In this document: positions 43,398 to 51,544 of the stretch, piece by piece
How positions within the stretch are numbered: position 1 is the first letter of the stretch
Layout of the letters: each line of letters opens with the position of its first letter
NCBI GenBank assembly: GCA_902826815.1
Contig: CADEGF010000022.1
Location: 6,614 to 70,613 of the forward strand
Length of the DNA stretch: 64,000 nucleotides
From: an uncultured Mycobacteriaceae bacterium
GTDB lineage: Bacteria > Actinomycetota > Actinomycetes > Mycobacteriales > Mycobacteriaceae
Direction of reading: 5' to 3'
Notes under the pieces: model-generated
The model's database searches: none
Told to the model about the DNA's origin: nothing
The model's input: only the letters and a program-made list of their open reading frames with translations
Program-made: the position numbers and the translations under genes

Positions 43398-44509
43398 GTG
43401 ATGTGACACCGGCCCGGATCGGATTGCTCATCGACTACATCGACGACGACGGCGGCTTCGACGCGAACATTCTGCCGTCACTGCAGCTGGTCGCCGACGA
43501 GTACGTCGAGCAGGGGATTCTCGAGCGCCCGGTGGAGTTCGTCGTGCGTGCGGTGCAGGGGCTGCCCAACGGCTCCTTCCGCGCGGTCAGGGACGCGTTC
43601 TTCGAACTGGTCGAACAGGATTCGCTCGTCATCTTCGGCCCGTGGGTCTCCGAGAACGGTGCCGCGCTTCGCAGGCACGTCGAGGACCTCGCGGAGGTCG
43701 CGTGCATCACCATGGGCGCGACCGAAACCATGCTCGGCGAATGGGTTTTCGGGCTGCCCGCCGGGTCGATGGAAGAAGAGCCGATCATCATGGCCACCGT
43801 GGCCGCGCTGGACGGCTGCCGCACCGTCGGGATCGCGTTCGAGGACTCGCTCATCGGCACCCAATACCTGCGCACCACCAGGGTGGCCTGTGACGACGCG
43901 GGCCTGCGCATCGTCGCCGAGGTGCCGATCCCGCAGGTGCAGTCCGAGAAGCAGACCGCGATGGCCACGCTGGCCGCGGACAAACCGGACGCCATCATGC
44001 ACGTCGGGTTCGGCCTCGGCATTCCCGGTATGAACGACGCGCTGCGCGAGATCGGTTGGATGCCGCCGCGGTACACCACGACGGCGTTCGAGTTCGCGTC
44101 CACCAGCCCGTGGTGGCGCGAACAGCTCGCCGGCTGGATCGGGCTGGACCAATACGACGAGCGGAACCTGACCGGGCAGCGGTTCCTTGACCGGTTCGAA
44201 GCCCGGCACGGCAGGCGGCCGGAGTACTTCTTCCCGGTGTACTGCTATGACGTCGGCCGCCTGATGATGACCGCATTGGCCAATGCCCGCCCGTTGACGG
44301 GCGTCGGGGTCAAGGAGGCGCTGGAGAAGATCAAGATGCTGCCCGCCGCGACGGGCGCACCGGGGACGCGCCTTCGGTTCGGCAAGTTCATCCGTCACGG
44401 CTGGATGGGCAGCGAGTTCCTGGTGGCCCGCCGCGTGCTGCCCGACGCCAGCGGCATCGTCCTGCACGGCACCATCGAAGGCCTGCTCGAACCGCCTGCG
44501 CTGTCATGA
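43394..44509 (+). CDS. Periplasmic-binding-protein-fold (LivJ-like) protein without signal peptide
   Basis: A 371-residue protein resembling branched-chain amino-acid/amide receptors (Peripla_BP_6): two lobes, DYIDDDGGFDANILPSLQLVADEY near the start, and VGIAFEDSLIGTQYLR and YFFPVYCYDVGRLMMTAL further on. There is no signal peptide, no lipobox and no adjacent ABC permease, so it is probably cytoplasmic. It may act as a ligand sensor or as a subunit of its DapB-like neighbours, with which it is translationally coupled on both sides (ATGA overlaps). Function unproven. Confidence 0.82.
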   Translation: MSDVTPARIGLLIDYIDDDGGFDANILPSLQLVADEYVEQGILERPVEFVVRAVQGLPNGSFRAVRDAFFELVEQDSLVIFGPWVSENGAALRRHVEDLAEVACITMGATETMLGEWVFGLPAGSMEEEPIIMATVAALDGCRTVGIAFEDSLIGTQYLRTTRVACDDAGLRIVAEVPIPQVQSEKQTAMATLAADKPDAIMHVGFGLGIPGMNDALREIGWMPPRYTTTAFEFASTSPWWREQLAGWIGLDQYDERNLTGQRFLDRFEARHGRRPEYFFPVYCYDVGRLMMTALANARPLTGVGVKEALEKIKMLPAATGAPGTRLRFGKFIRHGWMGSEFLVARRVLPDASGIVLHGTIEGLLEPPALS

Positions 44510-45561
44510 CGACTCGCGTCGTTCAGTGGGTCACCGGCGCGGTGGGAACGGCGCAACTGCGGGAAGTCATCGACAACCCGGATCTCGAACTCGTCGGCCT
44601 CTACGTGTACAGCCCGGGCAAGGCCGGCGTCGACGCGGGCGCCCTCGTCGGCCGCGGGCCGACCGGGGTGCTCGCCACCAACGATGCATCGGCGATCCTC
44701 GGTCTGGACGCCGACGTGGTTCTGCATGCCGCCAGTAAAGCGTTCGGAGACAACACGAATACCGAGGACATCGTCGCACTCCTCGAATCCGGCAAGAGTG
44801 TGATCACGACGACGTCGTACACCCACCTGCCGACCTACGGCGCCGATGTCGACGAGCGGATCAATCTCGCGTGTGCGCAGGGCGGAACGCGGTTTCACGC
44901 AGCGGGGGAGCATCCCGGCTTCATGTTCGAGCGGCTCGCGACGTCGGTCACCGCACTGTCGCAACGTGTCGACAAGATCACCGTTGCCGAGTACGTGGAT
45001 TGTCGAGCGGTGACGGCTCGCGAGATGCTCGTCGACCTGATGGGGATGGGTAAACGCCCCGACGAGATCACCGTCGACTCAGCGATGTTCCGGGCGATCT
45101 CATCACAGTACGAGCAGTCGCTGGCGGCCACCGCGGATGTCCTCGGGCTGCGCATCGACGACATACGGCGTGAGATCCGGACGGCGACGGTTCCTCACGA
45201 CGTCGAGGTGTCCTGCGGCACCTTGCCCGCGGGCTCGGTTGTCGGACAGATCCTTTCGTGGACGGCCTACCGGGCTGATCAGCCGGTTCTGGTGGCGGAG
45301 GAGTACTGGACGGCCACCCCGGACATTCCGGAGTGGGACATGGCGCTCGACGGCGAGTTCCTCGTCAGGGTTGTCGTCGACGGCGTTCCGCCGCTGCGAG
45401 TGGAGCTCACCATCGGCAACGACCCCGTCGATCTTCCCGGCGTCGCGGGCGGTCAGGTCGCGGTCGCGATGACGGCCGTGCGCGCCATCCCGTATGTGCT
45501 CGCGGCACCGCCCGGCGTCGTCATCCCACCGGTGTTCGGTGCTTATCGATGGCCGGTCTAG
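44506..45561 (+). CDS. DapB-like NAD(P)H-dependent amine dehydrogenase family protein, second copy
   Basis: A 351-residue paralogue of 42351-43397 with the same N-terminal Rossmann pattern (VVQWVTGAVGTAQLREVIDNPDLELVGLYVY) and a similar C-terminal end (VRAIPYVLAAPPGV). The two copies differ through the middle, so duplication is old. It is last gene of the 13-gene plus-strand run. It converges on the SCP2-type thiolase with only four bases between stops. Confidence 0.83.
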   Translation: MTTRVVQWVTGAVGTAQLREVIDNPDLELVGLYVYSPGKAGVDAGALVGRGPTGVLATNDASAILGLDADVVLHAASKAFGDNTNTEDIVALLESGKSVITTTSYTHLPTYGADVDERINLACAQGGTRFHAAGEHPGFMFERLATSVTALSQRVDKITVAEYVDCRAVTAREMLVDLMGMGKRPDEITVDSAMFRAISSQYEQSLAATADVLGLRIDDIRREIRTATVPHDVEVSCGTLPAGSVVGQILSWTAYRADQPVLVAEEYWTATPDIPEWDMALDGEFLVRVVVDGVPPLRVELTIGNDPVDLPGVAGGQVAVAMTAVRAIPYVLAAPPGVVIPPVFGAYRWPV

Positions 45562-45565
45562 CGCA

Positions 45566-46711
45566 CTACAGCGTCACAATCGTCGCGGCAGCGGTGCCTG
45601 GCGCACCGTAGAGCTGGGCGAACCCGACGCGCGGCTCGCCTGCCACCTGCCGATCGGCCGCCTCACCGCGCAATTGCCGCACAAGCTCGTGGATCTGGCG
45701 CAGTCCCGATGCGCCGATGGGCTCGCCGTTGGCGATCAATCCGCCATCGGTGTTGACCGGCATCGGGCCGCCGATCTCGGTGGCGCCGTCGGCCAGCAGC
45801 TTCTCCTGGTCGCCGTGCGCGCAGAAGCCGCACTCGGCCATGTGGATGACCTCGGCGCCCGCGTCGGTGTCCTGCAGCTGGATCACGTCGACGTCATCCG
45901 GTGCCACACCGGCCTTTTCGAAGGCGGCCTTGGCGGCATAGACCGTCGGCGCGACGTCTTCGTCGACGGGCGCGAACGTCGTGTTCACCTCATAGGCACC
46001 GTATTTGCGGGTGCGCACCTCGACCGCGCGCAGATAGACCGGTTTCGACGTGTAGCGGTGTGCGATGTCGGCGCGGCACATCACCACCGCGGCGGCGCCC
46101 TCGTCGGGCGCGCAGAACATGTACTGGGTGAGTGGGTAGTTGAGCATCGCCGAGTTGAGGATGTCCTCCTCGGCGATCGGCTTGCGGCGGAACGCATTCG
46201 GGTTCAGCGCGCCGTTGCGGAAGTTCTTGGCGGCCACCTTGGCCAGCGTCGCCTGGGAGATGCCGTGGTCGTGCAGGTAGCGGTTTGCCTTCATGCCGAA
46301 GAACTGGGTGGTGAGGTACTGACCGTTTTCGGCATACCAGCTGGGCATGCCGACGAGCGCCGGGTCCTCGGTGAACGCGCCGCGCGGATGTTTGTCCAGC
46401 CCGACCGCGATGCCGATGTCGTAGTCGCCGAGCCGGATGCCGTCCGCGCACGCCTTCGCCGCGCTCGCAGCGGTGGCGCAGGCGTTGAACACATTGGTGA
46501 ACGGGATGCCCGAGAGCCCGACCATGCCGACGATGGCGTCAGGGTTGGCCACGGTCCAGCTTCCGCCGGTGGCGAACTGCACGTCGCGCCATTCCACGCC
46601 CGCGTCGGCGACCGCGGCGAAGATGGCGTCGACGCCCATCTCCATCGCGGATTTGCCTTCGAACCGGCCGAACGGATGCAGCCCCACGCCGATGATGGCG
46701 ACGTCATTCAT
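45566..46711 (-). CDS. SCP2/Ltp-type thiolase-like protein
   Basis: A 381-residue thiolase-fold protein of the lipid-transfer/SCP-x class (MNDVAIIGVGLHPFGRF; FNACATAASA with Cys78; GGPMPVNTDGGLIANGEPIGASG). Such proteins in steroid degradation (Ltp2-Ltp4) act as retro-aldolases or thiolases, often with a DUF35/ChsH-type partner. No DUF35 gene is seen in this window. ATG 46711 is chosen; a start at 46729 would enter the operator. It diverges from the molybdopterin oxidoreductase. Confidence 0.88.
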   Translation of the reverse strand: MNDVAIIGVGLHPFGRFEGKSAMEMGVDAIFAAVADAGVEWRDVQFATGGSWTVANPDAIVGMVGLSGIPFTNVFNACATAASAAKACADGIRLGDYDIGIAVGLDKHPRGAFTEDPALVGMPSWYAENGQYLTTQFFGMKANRYLHDHGISQATLAKVAAKNFRNGALNPNAFRRKPIAEEDILNSAMLNYPLTQYMFCAPDEGAAAVVMCRADIAHRYTSKPVYLRAVEVRTRKYGAYEVNTTFAPVDEDVAPTVYAAKAAFEKAGVAPDDVDVIQLQDTDAGAEVIHMAECGFCAHGDQEKLLADGATEIGGPMPVNTDGGLIANGEPIGASGLRQIHELVRQLRGEAADRQVAGEPRVGFAQLYGAPGTAAATIVTL

Positions 46712-46727
46712 GGGCCGAGTGTATCGC

Positions 46728-46746
46728 AACTGTAACTCTTACAGTA
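46728..46746. promoter_or_regulatory. Island operator site 5 (8-3-8 palindrome)
   Basis: AACTGTAA CTC TTACAGTA matches 15 of 16 arm positions. It fills the 46-base gap between the thiolase-like gene (start 46711, minus) and the molybdopterin oxidoreductase (start 46758, plus). TATCGT at 46745-46750 ends seven bases before GTG 46758, suggesting a leaderless transcript under the operator. Confidence 0.75.
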
Positions 46747-46757
46747 TCGTAGTCCAG

Positions 46758-48917
46758 GTGGCGTCGGTGACCGAGCACACGACGTTCTGCCGGATCTGCG
46801 AGCCGTTGTGCGGCATGATCGCGACCGTCGAGGACGGCACGCTGACATCGCTGCGCCCGGATAAGGACCACCCGCTGTCGTCGGGTTTCGCGTGTCAGAA
46901 GGGCATCGCGTTCACCGAGGTCGTCAATGATCCCGACCGCGTCACCACGCCGCTGCGCCGCGGACCGGATGGCTTCACCGAAGTCAGCTGGGACGAGGCG
47001 CTGACCGATATCGCCGAGCGGCTCAAGGGCATCCTGCGCCGCGGCGGCTCAGGCGCGGTCGGCTGGTACATGGGCAATCCCGGCGCGTTCAGCTACGCGC
47101 ATACGTTCGCGGCGTTGATGTTCATCAAGGGGCTCGGGCGCCGCAGCCACTACTTCACCGCGTCGTCGCAGGACACCAACAGCAGGCTGATCGCCAGCCA
47201 GCTGCTCTATGGAGTGCCGACGTCGGTTCCGATACCGGATATGACGCGCACCGACCTCCTGGTGATGATGGGCGCCAACCCCGTTGTCTCGCACGGGAGT
47301 TTCCTCACGGTGCCGAGGATCAAGGACCACATGCATGACATCGTCAAGCGTGGTGGGCGCGTGGTGGTGGTCGATCCGCGCCGAACCGAGACGGCCGCCG
47401 CATTCGAATGGCTCGGTATCGTCCCCGACACCGACGCGCTCTTCCTGCTGTCGCTGCTGCAGGTGATGTTCGACGACGACCTCGTCGACGCCGCCCGGAT
47501 CGGCGAGCAGGCCGACGGGATCGATTGGCTGCGGAACCTGTGCCTGCCGTTCACCCCCGAGGCGACTTCCGAGCAGACCGGCATCGAGCCCGACAGTGTC
47601 CGCTCGCTCGCGCGCGCCCTCGTCGGCACGCAACGGGCCGCCGTCTACGGCAGGCTGGGCACCTGCGTCGGCCGGTACGGCACCCTGACCGCGTACCTGA
47701 TCGACGCGGTGAACCTCGTTGCGGGGAATCTCGATGCGCCAGGCGGCTCGGTGTTCGGCCTGTTGCACACGGTGGGCCAGCGATGGCAGAACACCGCGAT
47801 GGGGGTTGCGCTGAGGCGTATGTACCGGCGCAGGACGCGCGTCGGTGGAATCCCGAACGCCATCGGTTCCGAGCCTGCCGCTCTGATGGCCAAGGAAATC
47901 ACCACGCCAGGCGATCGCCAGATCAAGGCCATGTTCGTCTCGGCGGGCAACCCGGTCCTCTCGGTGCCCAACGGCAACGAGCTGGAGGTGGCGTTCGAGA
48001 CGTTGGACCTGTCGGTGGCGCTCGATCTCTATGTCACCGAGACGACGTCCCGGTGCGACTACATCCTGCCCGTCACCACGATGTACGAGCGCGACGACTT
48101 CCCGTATACGTTCCAGGCGTTTCAGGCCACGCCGTTTCGGCAGGCGACCGAGGCCGTCGTCGCACCGATCGGTGAGTCACGGACCGAGTGGGACATCATC
48201 GATGATCTATCGGGCCGGCTGGGCGGAGTGCAGGGTGCGGCACGAGAGGCCTTGGGTGTCTTCGGGTTGACGCTCAAGCCGCAGTTCATCGTCGACGGGC
48301 TGATCCGGATGTCGCAGGGCGGCGACCGATTCGGCCTTCGCCGTGGCGGGTTGTCGCTTCGCAGGCTCGTCGAGCAGCACCCGCACGGCGTTGTCGTCGC
48401 ACCACACATTCGCACCGGCGTATTGCCAGATGCGGTGGCGTACGTGTCGCGCCGCATGAAGTTGGTACACGCCGACATTGCCTGCGAGGTCGACAAGCTC
48501 ACCCGCGGCGGGCATCCCGACGGCTACCCGCTGCGCATGATCGGTATGCGGGAACCGCGCTCGGAGAACTCGTGGATGCACAACTCGCCGCTGCTGATGC
48601 GCGGTGAGCGAACCCAGCGCGCGCTGATCCATGTCGACGATGCGGCCGACCTTCACATCTCCGACGGCGACATGGTGCGGGTGTCGTCGCCGTACGGGGA
48701 GATCACCGTCGGTGTCACGGCAACGAAGGACCTGATGGCAGGGGTGATCGCGGTGCCGCACGGCTGGGGTCACAAAGGCACGGGCACCTGGCGGGTGGCG
48801 AACAAGGCGGGCGGCGCCAACGTCAACCAATTGACGTCGAGCGACCCTGCCGACGTCGAATCCCTGTCCGGGATGGCGTGGCTGACGGGCGTCCCGGTCC
48901 GCGTCGAACGCGTCTAG
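46758..48917 (+). CDS. Molybdopterin (bis-MGD) oxidoreductase with 4Fe-4S site
   Basis: A 719-residue DMSO-reductase-family catalytic subunit. The N-terminal cluster is Cys11, Cys14, Cys18 and Cys46 (CRICEPLC...ACQKG). MGANPVVSH and the C-terminal MIGMREPRSENSWMHNSPLL/PHGWGHKGTG regions bind the cofactor. The molybdenum ligand cannot be assigned with confidence; SSQDTNSR holds candidates. No Tat signal and no small subunits adjoin it, so it is probably a soluble cytoplasmic single-subunit enzyme. GTG 46758 may be leaderless; GTG 46767 is an alternative. The reaction in the pathway could be a hydroxylation or a reduction. Confidence 0.9.
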   Translation: MASVTEHTTFCRICEPLCGMIATVEDGTLTSLRPDKDHPLSSGFACQKGIAFTEVVNDPDRVTTPLRRGPDGFTEVSWDEALTDIAERLKGILRRGGSGAVGWYMGNPGAFSYAHTFAALMFIKGLGRRSHYFTASSQDTNSRLIASQLLYGVPTSVPIPDMTRTDLLVMMGANPVVSHGSFLTVPRIKDHMHDIVKRGGRVVVVDPRRTETAAAFEWLGIVPDTDALFLLSLLQVMFDDDLVDAARIGEQADGIDWLRNLCLPFTPEATSEQTGIEPDSVRSLARALVGTQRAAVYGRLGTCVGRYGTLTAYLIDAVNLVAGNLDAPGGSVFGLLHTVGQRWQNTAMGVALRRMYRRRTRVGGIPNAIGSEPAALMAKEITTPGDRQIKAMFVSAGNPVLSVPNGNELEVAFETLDLSVALDLYVTETTSRCDYILPVTTMYERDDFPYTFQAFQATPFRQATEAVVAPIGESRTEWDIIDDLSGRLGGVQGAAREALGVFGLTLKPQFIVDGLIRMSQGGDRFGLRRGGLSLRRLVEQHPHGVVVAPHIRTGVLPDAVAYVSRRMKLVHADIACEVDKLTRGGHPDGYPLRMIGMREPRSENSWMHNSPLLMRGERTQRALIHVDDAADLHISDGDMVRVSSPYGEITVGVTATKDLMAGVIAVPHGWGHKGTGTWRVANKAGGANVNQLTSSDPADVESLSGMAWLTGVPVRVERV

Positions 48918-48919
48918 TT

Positions 48920-48982
48920 CCGCGAAACGACATTCCAGCACCCATGCACTCGGACTTTCGGTGCTGGAATATCGTTTCGCGG
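48920..48982. terminator. Bidirectional terminator hairpin
   Basis: Arms 48920-48942 and 48960-48982 pair at 22 of 23 positions around a 17-base loop; the left arm begins CCGCGAAACGA and the right arm ends TCGTTTCGCGG. It fills the 90-base gap between the convergent oxidoreductase and CoA-transferase genes. No U-run follows. Confidence 0.7.
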
Positions 48983-49007
48983 GGATGTGAGGGTGCGGGA
49001 AAAGGAG

Positions 49008-50234
49008 TTACGCGATGGCGCCGGAGTCCTTGAGTTCCTCGATGCGATCCCATTCCATTCCGAGTTCCATCAGCACGATCTCGGTGTGCTCGGACGCCTG
49101 CGGCGCGCGCGTCGTTTCCAACGGCTCGTGGTTGAACTGAACCGGGCCGCGGACCACCTTGAACGGTTCGCCGCCGTCGGCCGCGTCCACCTCGACGATC
49201 ATGTCGTTGGCGATGGCCTGCTGGTCGGTGGCGAGGTCGAGGAAGCTCTGGAACGGCGCCCACTGGCCCTTCATCGTCTTGAGGTGCTCGCGCCAGTAGT
49301 CGAAGGGCAAGCTGGCGATCGACTCGGCGATGAGTTCGGCTGCCGCGGCGGCATTCTCGATGAGCGGCATCACGTCGGAGAACCGCGGATCGTCGGCGAG
49401 CTCGGGCAGACCGAGGTGGGTGAACGCATCGCGGATGTAGCCGGTGGGGCTGACGATGCACAGGTTGATCGTGCCGCCGTCGGACGTCAGATAATTGCCG
49501 AGGAACGGATTCACCGTCGGGCCAACGGAATCCGGCATCAGTGAGCGCATCGTCTCACCGACCTCCATGCCCTGGGTCATGCTGGCTCCGGCAGACCACC
49601 ACGCCGTGCTGAGCAGGGATACATCGAGCTCGACGGCCTCGCCGGTACGTTCGCGGTGAAACAATGCCGCCGATATTCCACCGGCGATGTTCATCCCGCC
49701 GATGGAGTCGCCAAACGCCGGAATGCCCTGCGACAGGGCACCGTTGATCTCCTCCGGCGTCAACGCATGGCCGACGCCGCTGCGGGTCCAGAACGCGGTG
49801 CCGTCGAACCCGCCGATGTCACGCTCGGGCCCCTTGTCCCCGTATGCGCTGCCACGGGCATAGATGATGTTCGGGTTGGCCGCGCGGATGTGCTCGACGT
49901 CGAACTTGTTCTTCTGGCGCTGCGCGGGCATGTAATTGGTGAGAAAGACGTCGGCGGTCTTGGCGATCTCGTAGAGGACTTCCTGCCCGCCGGGTGTCGA
50001 CACGTCGATGCCGACGCTGCGCTTGCCGCGGTTGGGATGCTCCATCAGCGGGTGGCGGTCGGCCTGCAGTTGGATACCACCCATGTAGAGGAAGCCGCGC
50101 TGAGTGTCACCGCGGACCGGGTGCTCCACCTTGATGACGTCGGCGCCCCAGTCGGCGAGGATCGCTCCGGCCGCGGGGACGAACGTGAACTGCGCGACCT
50201 CGAGGACGCGGACGCCCTCCATCACCTTGATCAT
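49008..50234 (-). CDS. Family III CoA-transferase (CaiB/BaiF)
   Basis: A 408-residue CaiB/BaiF-type CoA-transferase (GVRVLEVAQFTFVPAAGAILADWGADVIKVEHP). The catalytic Asp is Asp176 in FGDSIGG. It exchanges CoA between an acyl-CoA and a free acid without ATP, or acts as a racemase in some members. ATG 50234 overlaps the P450 stop (ATGA), so the two form an operon under the operator at 51476. A second, different CaiB-type gene is at 61001-62209. Confidence 0.9.
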   Translation of the reverse strand: MIKVMEGVRVLEVAQFTFVPAAGAILADWGADVIKVEHPVRGDTQRGFLYMGGIQLQADRHPLMEHPNRGKRSVGIDVSTPGGQEVLYEIAKTADVFLTNYMPAQRQKNKFDVEHIRAANPNIIYARGSAYGDKGPERDIGGFDGTAFWTRSGVGHALTPEEINGALSQGIPAFGDSIGGMNIAGGISAALFHRERTGEAVELDVSLLSTAWWSAGASMTQGMEVGETMRSLMPDSVGPTVNPFLGNYLTSDGGTINLCIVSPTGYIRDAFTHLGLPELADDPRFSDVMPLIENAAAAAELIAESIASLPFDYWREHLKTMKGQWAPFQSFLDLATDQQAIANDMIVEVDAADGGEPFKVVRGPVQFNHEPLETTRAPQASEHTEIVLMELGMEWDRIEELKDSGAIA

Positions 50235-51454
50235 GGGTTAAACGTAACCGGAAGCGCCGTCGGCGATCGGAAGGGCTGCCCGTAGATGTAGGTGTCTTCC
50301 TCGGTGACCATCTTGATGTCGGTCAATCGGTCGAGCAGGCATTCCAGCGCGACGCGCGTCTCCATCCTGGCCAGGTGCAATCCGAGGCAGGTGTGTTCGC
50401 CCGCGGCAAAAGAGATGTGCGGCACGCGTTTCCGGCGGATGTCGAACTCCTCCGAGCGCTCCCACCGGTTTTCGTCCCGGTTCGCCGAGCCGATGCAGAC
50501 GTCGATCACCGCCCCCTGGGGCAGCGTCACCCCTTCGAGTTCGGTCTCCTCGGCGGCGTAGCGCTGCACCGTCGTCAGCGGCGTCTCGAAGCGCAGCCCT
50601 TCCTCGATCGCCGGGCCGATCAGCTCGCGGTCGGCCTGGACCGCACGGAACTGGTCGGGGTGGGTGAGCAACAGGAACAGCAGATTGCCCGACGACCGGT
50701 ACGTGGTCTCGAGCCCCGCGGGCAGCAGCAGCCGCAGGAAGGAGTAGATCGCCTCGTCGTCGAGTTTGTCGCCGTCGATCTCCGCGGACACCAGATCGCC
50801 GATGATGTCCTCGGTCGGCTTCGACCTGCGCTTCTCGATCTGCTCGCTGAAGTAGTCCTTCAGTGCGGCCGACGCCTCGAAAGCCCGCTTGTACCTGACG
50901 TGATAGCTGATCAGGTCGACCGCGTGCCTGCGAAAGAACGGCAGGTCTTCCTCGGGCAGTCCGAGCAGCTTGGAGATCACCCTGGTGGGGAACTCCAGGG
51001 TGAAGTCCTTGACCAGATCGGCGTTGCCCGCTTCGACGAACTCATCGATAAGCGCATTGACCACCGGCCTGACGATCTCGGGCTCCCACCGCTGCAGCGA
51101 CCGCGTCTTGAACGCCGCGGACACGAGATTGCGGTGCTCCCAATGCTTCTTACCCTCCATCGCCAGGATGGTCGGTCCCATGAACAGGCCGACGGTGGAG
51201 TCGTAGATGTGCGAGTTGAACGCCTTGCTGTCACGGAACACCCGGTTCACCGCGTCGAAGGACACCGCGGCATAGAGGTTCTCGGGTCGAAAGTCTTCGG
51301 AAGCCTTCGTCCAGTCCATGACGCTGCCGAGGAAGACGCCGCTTGTCTCGTGTCGCCGTCGCTCGAAGATGGGGTAGGGGTTGCGAAGGAGGTCGGCCGC
51401 TTCGTCGGCCGTGACGTCGAGCACCGGCGTATCCACGTGAGGAATCTCCACCAT
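50231..51454 (-). CDS. Cytochrome P450 monooxygenase
   Basis: A 407-residue soluble bacterial P450. It has the I-helix AGLETT (246-251), ExxR at 285-288 and the heme loop FAAGEHTCLG with the ligand Cys356. It would hydroxylate a hydrophobic substrate using ferredoxin-borne electrons; no ferredoxin gene is adjacent. ATG 51454 follows GGAAG, and the strongest island operator lies 21 bases upstream. With the Rieske and Baeyer-Villiger-type genes nearby, it makes an oxygenase set typical of steroid or terpenoid breakdown (inference). Confidence 0.93.
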   Translation of the reverse strand: MVEIPHVDTPVLDVTADEAADLLRNPYPIFERRRHETSGVFLGSVMDWTKASEDFRPENLYAAVSFDAVNRVFRDSKAFNSHIYDSTVGLFMGPTILAMEGKKHWEHRNLVSAAFKTRSLQRWEPEIVRPVVNALIDEFVEAGNADLVKDFTLEFPTRVISKLLGLPEEDLPFFRRHAVDLISYHVRYKRAFEASAALKDYFSEQIEKRRSKPTEDIIGDLVSAEIDGDKLDDEAIYSFLRLLLPAGLETTYRSSGNLLFLLLTHPDQFRAVQADRELIGPAIEEGLRFETPLTTVQRYAAEETELEGVTLPQGAVIDVCIGSANRDENRWERSEEFDIRRKRVPHISFAAGEHTCLGLHLARMETRVALECLLDRLTDIKMVTEEDTYIYGQPFRSPTALPVTFNP

Positions 51455-51475
51455 CTTCCGACGGACTGCGATAGG

Positions 51476-51494
51476 TACTGTAAAGATTACAGTA
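51476..51494. promoter_or_regulatory. Island operator site 6, perfect palindrome
   Basis: TACTGTAA AGA TTACAGTA is a perfect 8-3-8 palindrome, matching all 16 arm positions of the island consensus. It lies 21 bases upstream of the P450 start. On the minus strand the TACAGT of the palindrome fits a -10 box. Confidence 0.8.
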
Positions 51495-51544
51495 TCGGCG
51501 TACCGAAGGATACGGCGGAGCGGTTTCGCGCCCGTCAGATCAGG

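Noticed and set aside
33543-45561. Lysine biosynthesis genes dapA and dapB
   Set aside because: Products are longer than DapA/DapB, lie in a catabolic operon with CoA enzymes, and there are two DapB-like copies with a PBP-like gene between them.
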